Shown in pieces: positions 9,503-18,612 of a stretch of 64,000 bases of DNA (positions are counted from its first letter, which is position 1; every line of letters begins with the position of its first letter). Source of the stretch: Pseudomonadota bacterium (lineage in GTDB: Bacteria; Tectomicrobia; Entotheonellia; Entotheonellales; Entotheonellaceae). The stretch spans positions 1 to 64,000 of the forward strand of contig SXND01000282.1 of assembly GCA_005777235.1 (NCBI GenBank), given 5' to 3'. The notes under the pieces were generated by a model. That model saw only the letters and a program-made list of their open reading frames with translations, was not told the origin of the DNA and made no database searches. The translations under genes and the position numbers were made by a program.

Positions 9503-12500
9503 TCACTCCTCTTGTGTTGTGGATAGACTGAGGGCGCGGTCGGTCTCAACCACCTCCCTCTGTTCCTCCCGACGCAGCTCGCGCTCCCGCAGCCAATAAA
9601 AGATCACGGGCGTCACCAGCAGCACGTGGATGAGGGAGCTCACCATGCCGCCTAACACAGGCGCGGCCAGAGGCTTCATCACCTCCGCCCCGGTCGAATG
9701 ACTCCACATAAGTGGCAGCAGCCCCGCTACCACGGTCGAGACCGTCATCACCTTGGGGCGCAAGCGCAGCAGTGCCCCCGCGGTGACCGCCTCCAGCAGC
9801 GCCGCCCGCGTCAGCCGTCCGCCCAGAGCCTGGCGCTGACGCACCACGGCCTCTTCCAGATAGATCACCATCACCACCGCGGTCTGCACCGCGGTGCCAA
9901 ACAGCGCAATAAAGCCGACCAGCACGGCGACTGAGATGTTGTAGTCCAGGGCGTAGACCAGATAAATCCCCCCGGACAAGGCAAAAGGCACCGCCAGCAG
10001 CACATGCGCCGCCTCCAGCAGCGAGTGATAGGTCAGATACAGCAGGAGATAAATGACCGCCAGCACTACTGGGATGACGATTTGCAAACGCTGGCGGGCC
10101 CGCAGTTCATGCTCATACTGCCCGCTCCACTCCAGGTACGAGCCCTGCGGCAGTGGTACGGTCGCTGCCACCAGCGCTTTGGCCTCGGCCACAAAGCTGC
10201 CCACGTCCCGCCCGCGCACATTGAGCAGCACTGTGACCACCAGCAGGCCGTTTTCGCTGCTGATCATCGACGGGCCACTCACCTGCTTGAGGTCCGCCAC
10301 CTGCCCCAGAGGGATCTGCACGCCGTTAGGCGCTGGCACTGGCACACTGGCCAGGGCCTCGGGACTGCTGCGATACGATGGGGCGTAGCGCACGCGCACC
10401 GGGAAACGCTGGCGCCCTTCGATGGTCATGAACAGGTTGGTCTCACCGACGGCTGTCTCAATCACGTCCTGGATAGCGCCCACTGTAAGTCCATAGCGCG
10501 CCGCGGCCAGCCGATTGATGCGGATGTCGAGATACGGCGCCCCGGTGACCTGCTCGGGATAGACGTCCGCCGCCCCAGGAACACGCTGCAGCACCGCAGC
10601 TACGGCCCGGGCCCTCTCTTCCAGGACGGACAGATCCTGGCCAAAGAGTTTGACGCCGACTTCCGAGCGAATGCCCGTGGTCAGCATGTTGATGCGGTTA
10701 ATAATCGGCTGCGTCCAGATATTGGCCACGCCCGGTATGGTGGTGGCCGCATCCAATTCGCCGATGAGTTTTTCACGGGTGATGCCAGGCCGCCACTGCG
10801 CCACGGGCTTGAGATGGACTACGGTTTCCGTCATGTTCAGCGGCGCCGGGTCCGTCGACGTATCGGCCCGGGCGATCTTGGCGACCACGGTCGCCACTTC
10901 CGGTACACGTTGGATGGCCTCATTCTGCTGTCGGACAATGGCGATAGCCTGCGGCAGCGCGATGGCCGGGTCGGTGATCGGCATAAACATCAGGTCGCCC
11001 TCATTGAGCGGCGGCATGAATTCCCGCCCCAGGCTCGGCACCAGGCCCAGAGCGCCAGCCAACACCAGCACCGCCGCCCCGATAGTAAGCAGGCGGTGTC
11101 GCAAGGCCCAGCGCAGCAGCGGACGATAGAGCCAGACCAGCGGCCGCATGACCGGATTGGCCGTCTCGCTGTGCATCGTGCCGCCGAGCAGCAGCGTGCA
11201 TAGCACCGGCACCAGCGTCACCGACAGCAGCGTGGCGCCTGCCACGGCAAACGTTTTCGTGAAAGCCAGCGGATGAAACAGCTTGCCCTCCTGGCCGGTC
11301 AGGGCAAAGACCGGCAGGAAGGCCAGCAGGATAATCGCCATGGAGAAAAAGATCGGTCGCCCCACCAGCTGCGTGGCCTGGCGCACGGCAACCGCCACCG
11401 CACGGCGGTCGCGGGTATCGACCTGATGCTGCTCTAGGAAGCGGAAGGCGTTCTCCGTCACCACAATAGCCGCATCTACCAGCACACCAATGGCAATGGC
11501 GATCCCCGCCAGGGACATGATATTGGCACTGATGCCTAGGTAGCGCATGCCCAGAAAGGTGATCAGTACGGCCAGGGGTAAGGGCAGCGTGACAATCAGC
11601 ACCGAGCGCAGATGCATGAGAAACACCAGATGCGCCAGGGTGACAATAAGCGTTTCTTCGAGCAGGGCGCGTTTAAGCGTGTCCACCGCCCGCACGATGA
11701 GGTCCGAGCGGTCGTAAAAGGGCACGATAGTAACGCCACGCGGCAGTCCGGCAGCCAGAGCGGTGATTTTCGCTTTCACCTGCTGGATGACGTCAATGGT
11801 GCTCACCCCATAGCGTGCCACCACCACGCCGCCGACCGCCTCGGTGCTGCCTTTGATTAGGGCGCTAGCGCGAAACGCCTCGCCGATTTTCACCTCGGCC
11901 ACCTGGCGCACCAGCAGAGGCACGCCGTTCTCGGCGCTGATGACAATCTGCTCCAGGTCGCTGAGGCGCTCAATAAGTCCCAGACCACGGATGACAGTCC
12001 AGGTGCCGTTGGCTTCGACGACATTGCCGCCGACGTTACGATGGCTGCGCAGCACGGCATCGACCACGGCAGAGAACGGGATACGGAAGGCGCGCAGGCG
12101 GTTGGCGTCCACATCAATCTGATACTGCCGCACCACGCCACCGACACTCGCCACCTCCGCCACACCGGGCACGGCGTTGAGTTGATAGCGGATGAACCAG
12201 TCCTGCAGGGCGCGCAGATCGGCCAGCGCATAGCCTGGCCCTTCCACCGTGTACCACAACACGTGGCCCACGCCCGTGGCATCGGGGCCGAGCGTCGGCA
12301 CCACCCCTGACGGCAACGCTTTGCCTGCCAAGCTCAGGCGCTCCAACACCCGCGTGCGGGCAAAGTAGATATCGACCGCGTCGTCAAAAATAACGTTAAT
12401 CATGGAAAAACCGAAGGCGGAAGACGAGCGCACCACGCGCACGCCGGGCAGCCCTTGCAGACTGACGGTGAGCGGATAGGTAATCTGGTCCTCAATTTCC

Positions 12501-12676
12501 TGCGGCGAGCGCCCTGGCCAATCCGTGAAGACAATCACCTGGTTGTCCGACAGATCGGGAATGGCGTCAATGGGGACGGTGCGCAGAGCCCAATAGCCCC
12601 AACCAGCAACGAAGAGGAAACCCGCCACAACGAGAAAGCGGTTGCGTAGAGCCGCGTCGATAAGCCAGTGAATCAT
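9503..12676 (-). CDS. CusA/CzcA-type heavy-metal RND efflux pump
   Basis: Proton-driven inner-membrane pump exporting metal cations. 1057 residues from ATG 12676 ([20 protein letters not shown]), the normal family length; the frame is open further upstream but that part is not pump-like. Recognised: [34 protein letters not shown]-type N-terminus, two sets of six membrane helices separated by large periplasmic loops, [20 protein letters not shown] in TM4 (the conserved Asp/Glu of the proton relay), and the C-terminal set [20 protein letters not shown]. Metal cannot be assigned: the subgroup motif suggests Cu/Ag or Zn/Co/Cd. First large gene of the leftward efflux operon. Confidence 0.95.
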   Translation of the reverse strand: MIHWLIDAALRNRFLVVAGFLFVAGWGYWALRTVPIDAIPDLSDNQVIVFTDWPGRSPQEIEDQITYPLTVSLQGLPGVRVVRSSSAFGFSMINVIFDDAVDIYFARTRVLERLSLAGKALPSGVVPTLGPDATGVGHVLWYTVEGPGYALADLRALQDWFIRYQLNAVPGVAEVASVGGVVRQYQIDVDANRLRAFRIPFSAVVDAVLRSHRNVGGNVVEANGTWTVIRGLGLIERLSDLEQIVISAENGVPLLVRQVAEVKIGEAFRASALIKGSTEAVGGVVVARYGVSTIDVIQQVKAKITALAAGLPRGVTIVPFYDRSDLIVRAVDTLKRALLEETLIVTLAHLVFLMHLRSVLIVTLPLPLAVLITFLGMRYLGISANIMSLAGIAIAIGVLVDAAIVVTENAFRFLEQHQVDTRDRRAVAVAVRQATQLVGRPIFFSMAIILLAFLPVFALTGQEGKLFHPLAFTKTFAVAGATLLSVTLVPVLCTLLLGGTMHSETANPVMRPLVWLYRPLLRWALRHRLLTIGAAVLVLAGALGLVPSLGREFMPPLNEGDLMFMPITDPAIALPQAIAIVRQQNEAIQRVPEVATVVAKIARADTSTDPAPLNMTETVVHLKPVAQWRPGITREKLIGELDAATTIPGVANIWTQPIINRINMLTTGIRSEVGVKLFGQDLSVLEERARAVAAVLQRVPGAADVYPEQVTGAPYLDIRINRLAAARYGLTVGAIQDVIETAVGETNLFMTIEGRQRFPVRVRYAPSYRSSPEALASVPVPAPNGVQIPLGQVADLKQVSGPSMISSENGLLVVTVLLNVRGRDVGSFVAEAKALVAATVPLPQGSYLEWSGQYEHELRARQRLQIVIPVVLAVIYLLLYLTYHSLLEAAHVLLAVPFALSGGIYLVYALDYNISVAVLVGFIALFGTAVQTAVVMVIYLEEAVVRQRQALGGRLTRAALLEAVTAGALLRLRPKVMTVSTVVAGLLPLMWSHSTGAEVMKPLAAPVLGGMVSSLIHVLLVTPVIFYWLRERELRREEQREVVETDRALSLSTTQEE

Positions 12677-12797
12677 GCGTGTGTGCCCTCTCTCCCCACC
12701 ACACCGGCGTGGACGGATCCCACGCGCAGCGCGGCACCAGCGCGCGCCAAGCTGCCAGCGCGCTCGTGCTCCTAACCATGGTACGATATGAGATGTC

Positions 12798-13064
12798 TTA
12801 TGCAAGAGACCGGGCGAGGAATTCCGGCGGTGGTGTGGGAACCGGCGTACAGGGATGGAGCAGACAAGGCATCGTACACAGCACGAGACGAGTGACCGGG
12901 AGCGGCACAGAGACCACGCGGTCGGAGACGACACTGGGTGAGGTGGCACACACGCCTGGACAGCTTGATCCCATGCTGACACAGCAGGTGCATGACAAGC
13001 TCACGAGAGCTGCCATAGCCCACAGGGTCACGGTCAGGATGGCGATCAGGCGGTGTCGAGGCAT
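12798..13064 (-). CDS. Small Cys-rich exported protein at the head of the efflux operon
   Basis: 88 residues, no family recognised with confidence. The N-terminus is a signal or single membrane helix ([18 protein letters not shown]) directly followed by a cysteine-rich segment [16 protein letters not shown], with further cysteines in [16 protein letters not shown] sits 8 nt before ATG 13064. It lies 121 bases before the pump gene on the same strand. Comparable small Cys/His proteins (DUF2946-like) often lead copper-exporter operons; a metal-binding role is inferred from position and composition only. Confidence 0.5.
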   Translation of the reverse strand: MPRHRLIAILTVTLWAMAALVSLSCTCCVSMGSSCPGVCATSPSVVSDRVVSVPLPVTRLVLCTMPCLLHPCTPVPTPPPEFLARSLA

Positions 13065-13211
13065 GCAAGAAACTCCACTGCGTGCGACCTCTCTCCAGAG
13101 CATGTGAGTGGTAGTATACGCCACATCAGGGGCATTGTGCTAGGATGCTGTGCACGGCATTATCCGTCTGGCGTGTCGATGTGGCCTGGCCCTAGGTTCG
13201 AAGGAGCGTGT

Positions 13212-14096
13212 GTGGAGCAACGGATTCCTGTCTTGGTAGTGTCGGGGTTTTTGGGGGCGGGGAAAACGACCCTGGTGTGCCATCTTCTGCAAGAGGCCCA
13301 GCGCACGGGGGTCCGGGTCGCCGTGGTCTCTAACGAATTCGGCGCTTTGGGCATTGATAAAGCCCTGCTGGGGGAAGGTGACAACGCCTATGTCGAACTC
13401 GAAGGCGGCTGCGTGTGCTGTCAACTATCCGACAGCCTCATTGAGACTTTGCAGATGCTGCGGGAACGGGTGCAGCCCGAGCGTATCATCATTGAAACGT
13501 CCGGCGTGGCGCTGCCCTTTGACACGCAGCTGCACCTGTGGCGGGAACCGGTTGCAGCGTGGGTCGGCGATGACATGGCCGTGGTGGTAGTCAATGCCGA
13601 GCAGCTAGCCGCGGGACGCGACCTCGAGGGCACGTTTGAAGATCAAGTGTCGTCAGCGGATCTCCTGCTGCTCAACAAGACGGACCTCGTGACGCCCGAC
13701 GCTTTAACCCAGGCCGCCGCCGTACTGCAGAGCCTCGCCCCCGATACCCCAACGGTACGCGCCGTGCAAGGTTGGGTCGATCCAGCGCTGCTCTTTCCCC
13801 CCGATCTCGCGAGCCTGCGCGCCGAGCGTCGGGCCACCCCGCCCGAGCCGCACGCGCATCATCATGACATGTTTGAGGCCACGGAACTGCCGATCGCTGC
13901 CGGCGTGAGCCCAGAGGCACTGTGTGCGCATCTCCAGCAGCTCGGGGCCTTGCGCGCCAAGGGGTTTGTCGAAACCTCGCAGGGGGTGCGCCTCGTGCAG
14001 GGGGTGGGACGGCGTATCGAACTGCTGGCGCCTACGCTGCCACCACCCTCTGAGTTGCTCGGGCGGGTGATGGTGATTACCCGCAGAGCCAGGTGA
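13212..14096 (+). CDS. CobW/COG0523-family GTPase (metal-handling)
   Basis: G3E-family GTPase that helps insert or traffic a metal. P-loop GFLGAGKTT near residue 13-21, the metal-binding GGCVCC (CxCC) around residue 63-68, VVVVNAEQLA as switch/Walker B-like segment, NKTDLV as the G4 base-recognition motif, and a His-rich stretch EPHAHHHDMFE before the C-terminal CobW_C domain. I place the start at GTG 13212 because AAGGAG lies 5 nt before it and homology begins there; ATG 13179 would add 11 residues. It is divergent from the efflux operon, suggesting a shared theme of metal homeostasis. The metal is not identifiable. Confidence 0.88.
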   Translation: MEQRIPVLVVSGFLGAGKTTLVCHLLQEAQRTGVRVAVVSNEFGALGIDKALLGEGDNAYVELEGGCVCCQLSDSLIETLQMLRERVQPERIIIETSGVALPFDTQLHLWREPVAAWVGDDMAVVVVNAEQLAAGRDLEGTFEDQVSSADLLLLNKTDLVTPDALTQAAAVLQSLAPDTPTVRAVQGWVDPALLFPPDLASLRAERRATPPEPHAHHHDMFEATELPIAAGVSPEALCAHLQQLGALRAKGFVETSQGVRLVQGVGRRIELLAPTLPPPSELLGRVMVITRRAR

Positions 14097-14126
14097 GGCC
14101 GACATCTGCTCTGGACTTGACGTACT

Positions 14127-14147
14127 CCCCATGGCTGAAGCCAGGGG
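14127..14147 (-). repeat. Right-end palindrome of IS copy 1
   Basis: In gene orientation reads CCCC-TGGCT-TC-AGCCA-TGGGG, a foldable subterminal hairpin, followed by AGTACGTC. In TnpB systems the guide RNA 3' part ends here and the flanking DNA provides the guide, so the guide would begin just outside. Confidence 0.75.
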
Positions 14148-14156
14148 ATTCTGGGA

Positions 14157-15319
14157 TCAACCATCCACGCTGGCCGAAGCCAGGCTGACAGGATGTCCCC
14201 CACAGGAAGACGCCCCTTCCTGATCGAGATTGATGGCCGCGTTCAGATCGCGGCGATGGGTCTTCTTACACGCGACACAGGTCCAGACCCGATCACGGAG
14301 CGTGATAGGCTCGTTGACGTGTCCACAGGCGGCACACAACTTGGTCGAGGGAAACCAGCGCCCCACATGCTGCACCAGCACGCCCGTTTTTGCGGCAACA
14401 TGGTGCAGGATGTCGACGAAACTGGCAAAGCCCAGGTCCGACACCTTGCGGCCCCACAGGGCTTTCATGCCGCTCAGGTTCAGCGTCTCCAGACGGATGA
14501 TGTCGTACTGCCTGCACAGGTCGTGCGCCAGAGCCCAGTGAAACGCCTGACGGACATGGGCCACACGCCGGTGCACCCGCGCCAGATGCAGCTTGGCCTG
14601 GTGGCAATTGCACGAGCCGCGTTGTTTGCGTGCCAACTTCCGGCTGGCTGTCACCAGGGCCTTCAGACGCTGCTTGAAGGGTTGCGGAGCGTGGTACTCC
14701 GTCCCATCACTGCCGGTGAGATACGTCGTCAGCCCGAAATCAAAGCCTGCACTGTTACCTGTCATGACTCGATCACTAGGCTCAGACTCGACAAGGCAGG
14801 AAAAATACACAAACAGTTCTCCCAGGGTATCACGCTTGATGGTCACCGTCTTGATGGTGCCTTCAATCTCGCGGGACTTCGCGAAGCGATACACCGTGGT
14901 CCCGATCTTCAGCCGGTTGCCACCACGCAGCTTCCAGCTGGCTTGCGTCAAGGTGAACGACTTGGCCTTACGAACCTTGCGAAAGGTCGGTGGACCCACA
15001 CGCCGCGTCGTCTTTCCGGATTTGCGCTCCTTCAGGCTCTGGAAGAAGCGTTGATAGCCCTTGTCGATACGACGGGCAATGTCCTGGATGGCTTGCGAGC
15101 CGAGTTGTCGCCACCAGGCGTACTTGGGCAACCGCTTCAGCTTGGCCAGGTGGGCGTGGAGTGTATACAGCGCCAGCGATTTTTTGTACCGGCGGTATAC
15201 CGGCGATGCAACGCAATACAGGAGTTGTGAATCGCCCCGCCGACGTTGATCTGGCGATGCAACCGTTTACTGCGCTTTCTCAGGTACAGTTTATACTTAA
15301 ATGTCTGGTGGTCGCTCAC
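14157..15319 (-). pseudogene. tnpB: TnpB RNA-guided endonuclease, interrupted by a one-base frameshift
   Basis: The N-terminal part starts at GTG 15319 (VSDHQTFKYKLYLRKRSKRL) and reaches CIALHRRY. The continuation YRRYKKSLALYTLHAHLAK is in another frame. At about 15206 one base is missing (TAT-TAC reads as TATAC), so the bulk of the protein (from 15131, MPKYAWWRQLG) is out of frame. RuvC-like nuclease residues are intact: GFDFGL (Asp), RLETLNL (Glu) and RRDLNAAINL (Asp). The zinc finger CAACGH...CVAC is complete. If the frameshift is real the protein is dead; if it is a sequencing error, TnpB is full length at about 390 residues. Confidence 0.85.
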
Positions 15320-15462
15320 GTGATCCCTTCGCGTTTGGCGTGGGCACGGATTATCACTTCCAGCATGGCCGTCATACTGATGGCCGATTTGTCTGCCAGT
15401 GCCCGCAAGAGCCGCTTGGCTTCCTTGCTGAGTCGAAGACTGGTGGCGTGTGGTTTTTTCAT
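15316..15462 (-). CDS. Small ribbon-helix-helix (CopG-like) protein coupled to tnpB
   Basis: 48 residues: MKKPHATSLRLSKEAKRLLR, then ALADKSAISMTAMLEVIIRA and a basic end. A beta-strand (ATSLRLS) followed by two helices is the RHH DNA-binding pattern seen in CopG/Arc-type repressors and antitoxins. Its TGA overlaps the GTG start of tnpB in the tetranucleotide GTGA (15316-15319), so the two are translationally coupled. An 8-bp inverted repeat (TACCGCAA/TTGCGGTA) overlaps its start and is a candidate operator. No toxin partner is seen. Function as repressor of the element is inference. Confidence 0.7.
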   Translation of the reverse strand: MKKPHATSLRLSKEAKRLLRALADKSAISMTAMLEVIIRAHAKREGIT

Positions 15463-15490
15463 ACCGCAAGTCACCACTGTTTTTGCGGTA
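15462..15490. promoter_or_regulatory. Candidate operator: 8-bp inverted repeat at the RHH gene start
   Basis: TACCGCAA (15462-15469) and TTGCGGTA (15483-15490) are perfect inverted copies separated by 13 bases and overlap the leader and start codon of the RHH gene. RHH proteins commonly repress their own operons at such sites. Binding is inferred, not shown. Confidence 0.4.
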
Positions 15491-15532
15491 GTTTCAACCC
15501 TGTTGGCCGAGGACGGCCAAACCTCCTTATAT

Positions 15533-15553
15533 CCCCATGTCTACAGCCAGGGG
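15533..15553 (-). repeat. Left-end palindrome of IS copy 1
   Basis: In gene orientation begins CCCCTGGCTGTAG and ends ACATGGGG, followed by ATATAAGG. It matches the left end of the second element (24444-24464), which shares CCCCTG, TGTA and ACATGGGGATA. Confidence 0.75.
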
Positions 15554-15619
15554 CTTTGCGGAGGTCTTGGTAAACCAAGCGATGCGTACGTCCGGCCTGC
15601 TCGATCACTCAGTGCAACT

Positions 15620-18109
15620 TCAAATGGACAGTGATCGGGAACTGGGGACGACCCGGACCAGACGCAACCCGAGACTGTTGTCGCGATTGCCGGGCGCGCT
15701 GCCGGTGCGATAGGCCGCGCGCGCGTCGAGAAAATCGTCGTCCCACGACCCGCCGCGCACGACGCGCCGGGCGCTTGAAGTGGGATGAACCTCCTCACGA
15801 CCATCTACAGCGTCGTAGGGATAATCGGCAAACAGGCTACTAGTCCAGTCCCAGGTATTACCAATCATGTCCACCAACCCCTCGGGAGGTGCCCCGCCCG
15901 GAAACACGCCGATGGGCGTAGTCCGGCGGACATGTGCCTCAAAGACATTGCAGCAAGAGGCCTCGAAGTCGTCACCGAAGGCATAACGCCGCCCTTCTCG
16001 TCCACGGGCCGCCGCCTCCCACTCGGCCTCCGTAGGCAAACGAAAGGTCACGCCAGTCTGAGCACTCAGCCAGGCACAATAGGCGCGTGCCTCAAACCAG
16101 CACAGCCCCACCACCGGTTGTGCCGGCTTATTGAAGGCGTCGTCATTCCAGTACGCTGGCTGGGTTTGACGCCCTGGCGGATACCAGGTGTCCAACTGCG
16201 TTGTAAAAGCCTCGTCGCTCATGCTCACCCAGCTTTCCCAGCTCTCCAGTCGTTTCGACGTCATACGCCCTTGCTGCGGCCACTGCCGTATCTCCTCCAA
16301 ATGTTCCCGTACAGTCTTCCGGTTCTCGTGCCACTGCTGCTTCGCCCCCTCTGCCGTGCTCTCACCGCACCGCCAGGCTTGCGCCTCAGTCCCCTCCCAC
16401 CAGCGCTCCTCGTCATAACCACCGGCCTGCATAAACAGCGCCCACTCAGCATTGGTCACCGGGAATTGCCCCAGGGCAAACGGCGCCAGCTCCACCGCGT
16501 GCACCGGCGCTTCAGGCGCGTAATGTCCCTCGTCACTGCCGATACGATACGTGCCGCCGGGGATAGCGATCATGGGCGGCAGCAGGTACGCCCCATACCG
16601 CCCCTGGCGCCGTTCAAAGCGCGGATCTCCCAGGGGCCCCAGGGCCAGCCCGGCGGCAGTGCGGGCGCGCAGATCGGCTGTGGGGTCTTGCGTGCGCGCC
16701 ACCAGGGCCTGGCGCAGCCGTCCCCGCAGCGCCTCCGACACCTGCACCTTCGGCTGCGCCGCACAGCGCCCAGCCAGCGGCAGGTTCGCCTCCATCAACG
16801 CCGCGATAAAGGCATCCGACTGGCGCGCCATCGCCGCCGCCAGTACGGTGGTCTCCTCCCAGCCAGTCCCGGGCAGGGGCGGCAGCGGGTCGCTGTCGGC
16901 CAGCGTCGCCAGCGTGGTCTGCAGATCCGGCACCACCTCCGTGGCACGCCAGGGCTGCTGCACCAGGGCTGGTTGTGACGCAAGAGCCAGACGGCGGGCA
17001 GCAAAATACTCTTGCAACAACTGATGCACGAACAGCACGGCGTCCTGCGGCTGATCTTCATCCACCACGCCTAGGGCTTCGCCCGCGTGCAGGATGTCCA
17101 CGGCGCGGGGGTGATCGAGCAGCGCCACGGCCTCGTCATAGGCCAGGCGCACCTGGGTCGACTCCTGGACCGCGCCGCGCTGCTGCATCTGCCAGGCCAG
17201 GGTGCTCAGGCGTGGCAACAGCAGGCCACGCTCGGGCAACACTGGCGGTGGCGGCTGGCCGTACTGCAACAGGCGCTGCCGGTTACGCGCTTCCAACATG
17301 TCGGGGAGGAACAGCGGGTGGTCGCCCTCGACCTCGCGACGTAGGGCTTGCCACACAAAGCCGGTGAACAGGGCGGCGCGTCCGCGTGGGATGTGGCCGT
17401 CGCTACTCTGCTGCACCAGCAATTTCAGGTAATATGGTGAGCGCAGCAGCTCCAGTTGCGGCGTGCCGCGCAGCTGCTGCCACAGGGCGGCGGCGATGGC
17501 CTCGGGGCAGTAGCGCTGCACAAAGGCCTCCACCTGCGCATCGGACAGCGCCTCAATGCGTACCTGCGGCACGGGCAGGGTCTTGGAGGACAGCGTCACA
17601 CTGTAATCCAGGCTGCGACAGGAAAACAGCACCCGTGTGCCTGGAGTCTCCTGCGCCAGAGTGTGCAGCCAGTCACGCCACAGGGGGATCAAATCCGCCG
17701 ACATCTCGTTCAAGGCATCCAACAATAGGGTGAGGCGGCGTTCCCGTAACAGCGTCTCCAGGGGTGGCAGCGCTGGCTGCCTGACCGCCCAGCGTGCCGC
17801 CAGCCAGGCACCGGGTTGCAGCAACGGCACGCCGGTACGCGGCGGCTTATAGTCGTTGAGCGGTACAAAGAAGGTCAGGGGGGCCTGGCTGAGATCGCCG
17901 CCAGCGGTGAGCACTGTACGGGCCGTGTCGAGTTCATAATGCCGCAACAGAGTACTTTTGCCGGCCCCCGGTGGTCCCAGCACCACCACAGCGGGATCGT
18001 CCGCCACGCGGGCCAGCACCTCGTGCAGGTCATGAAACGACTCGTTGCTGCTCTGGAAGTGCACTCCCGGCGCGTCTGGCCCCTGATCGAGCAGCAGGGT
18101 GAGGTGCAC
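15620..18109 (-). CDS. NACHT STAND NTPase fused to a C-terminal FGE-sulfatase (C-lectin fold) domain
   Basis: Predicted sensor or effector of a biological-conflict system. N-terminal NACHT: Walker A VVVLGPPGAGKSTLL, Walker B LTLLLDALNEM, sensor segment VLFSCRSLDYS, then winged-helix and helical region (FVHQLLQEYFAARRL). From about residue 500: IAIPGGTYRIGSDEGHYAPE...LPTEAEWEAAARG...RVVRGGSWDDDF...SLGLRLVR, a complete FGE-sulfatase fold. The paired catalytic cysteines of true formylglycine-generating enzymes are absent, so it is probably a binding module. The first start in this frame is GTG 18109, yet similar protein sequence (DEAYRTYYTTCVERWSGERH) continues upstream to about 18235, in line with the next ORF but shifted by one base. 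I think EAD, linker and NACHT form one gene split by a frameshift. Confidence 0.85.
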   Translation of the reverse strand: MHLTLLLDQGPDAPGVHFQSSNESFHDLHEVLARVADDPAVVVLGPPGAGKSTLLRHYELDTARTVLTAGGDLSQAPLTFFVPLNDYKPPRTGVPLLQPGAWLAARWAVRQPALPPLETLLRERRLTLLLDALNEMSADLIPLWRDWLHTLAQETPGTRVLFSCRSLDYSVTLSSKTLPVPQVRIEALSDAQVEAFVQRYCPEAIAAALWQQLRGTPQLELLRSPYYLKLLVQQSSDGHIPRGRAALFTGFVWQALRREVEGDHPLFLPDMLEARNRQRLLQYGQPPPPVLPERGLLLPRLSTLAWQMQQRGAVQESTQVRLAYDEAVALLDHPRAVDILHAGEALGVVDEDQPQDAVLFVHQLLQEYFAARRLALASQPALVQQPWRATEVVPDLQTTLATLADSDPLPPLPGTGWEETTVLAAAMARQSDAFIAALMEANLPLAGRCAAQPKVQVSEALRGRLRQALVARTQDPTADLRARTAAGLALGPLGDPRFERRQGRYGAYLLPPMIAIPGGTYRIGSDEGHYAPEAPVHAVELAPFALGQFPVTNAEWALFMQAGGYDEERWWEGTEAQAWRCGESTAEGAKQQWHENRKTVREHLEEIRQWPQQGRMTSKRLESWESWVSMSDEAFTTQLDTWYPPGRQTQPAYWNDDAFNKPAQPVVGLCWFEARAYCAWLSAQTGVTFRLPTEAEWEAAARGREGRRYAFGDDFEASCCNVFEAHVRRTTPIGVFPGGAPPEGLVDMIGNTWDWTSSLFADYPYDAVDGREEVHPTSSARRVVRGGSWDDDFLDARAAYRTGSAPGNRDNSLGLRLVRVVPSSRSLSI

Positions 18110-18228
18110 AAAGCGCTTGTCCAGGGCATGGCGCTCGCCGGACCAGCGCTCGACGCAGGTGGTGTAATAGGTGCGATACGCCTCGTCATCTGGACCCGAG
18201 GGGGGAGACGTGGATCCTGGCCCCGGGT

Positions 18229-18573
18229 CTACGAAGGGTGCGGCAGGCCCTCCAGCAGATCGGCCCGACCAATGGCACGCACGGCGTCAGGGAGTTTGCC
18301 CAGATGGCGGCGCGCCTCCAACCGCTCCCAGACACCACGCGGCTCGTTGCCCTGGCTAAAGCGAGCTTTTTCGTGGGCCTGCATGCCAACATGATCGGCG
18401 AGATCCTGCCAATCTGCCCCCAGGCGGTGGCAAAAATCGAGCTTCACCTCGCCCAGGGTACGCGGGGGTGCTGGGCGAGCTGCCGGCGGCTCCCAACCGG
18501 CGCCGTACACCAGGCCACGGTGCTCATAGCCGTGCTTATCACGGAACGTAAACGGCGTCCACGGCCCGTTCAT
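18229..18573 (-). CDS. Effector-associated-domain (EAD-like) ORF, probably the N-terminus of the NACHT protein
   Basis: 114 residues. The segment LGEVKLDFCHRLGADWQDLA, then FSQGNEPRGVWERLEARRHL and AVRAIGRADLLEGL, matches the death-like effector-associated domains that tether partners in bacterial conflict systems (FCERLGDDW...LADxLGI...VWEWLExRGRL-type pattern). The front (MNGPWTPFTFRDKHGYEHRG) is unrecognised. It ends at TAG 18229 in ACCCTTCGTAG. One extra C in the CCC run would join it in frame to a Pro/Ser-rich linker and the NACHT domain. It follows the cyclase-like gene by 39 bases. The domain call is by pattern memory, not alignment. Confidence 0.65.
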   Translation of the reverse strand: MNGPWTPFTFRDKHGYEHRGLVYGAGWEPPAARPAPPRTLGEVKLDFCHRLGADWQDLADHVGMQAHEKARFSQGNEPRGVWERLEARRHLGKLPDAVRAIGRADLLEGLPHPS

Positions 18574-18612
18574 GGATGCAGGAACACGCTCGTGGTATTG
18601 GACAGCGGCACG

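Larger units (their letters stand above)
14124..15556 (-). mobile_element. tnpB-only IS200/IS605-type (IS1341-like) element, copy 1
   Basis: Contains a small RHH gene and a frameshifted tnpB, without tnpA. Both ends carry a 21-nt imperfect palindrome with the same opening (CCCCTGGCT) and closing (CATGGGGA): the left end at 15533-15553 and the right end at 14127-14147, differing at only a few central positions. A further hairpin (TTGGCCG/CGGCCAA, 15503-15520) follows the left end. The second element at 24441-25680 has the same end palindromes. Exact boundaries are estimated from the palindromes. Inserted between convergent CobW and NACHT-FGE genes. Confidence 0.8.

Noticed and set aside
10004-11203. 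A 399-codon plus-strand ORF
   Set aside because: It lies wholly antisense to the CusA-type pump, has no recognisable domains, and its composition reflects GC-rich codons read backwards.
15785-16978. A 397-codon plus-strand ORF
   Set aside because: Shadow of the NACHT-FGE gene; Arg/Pro/Gln-rich and without domain features.
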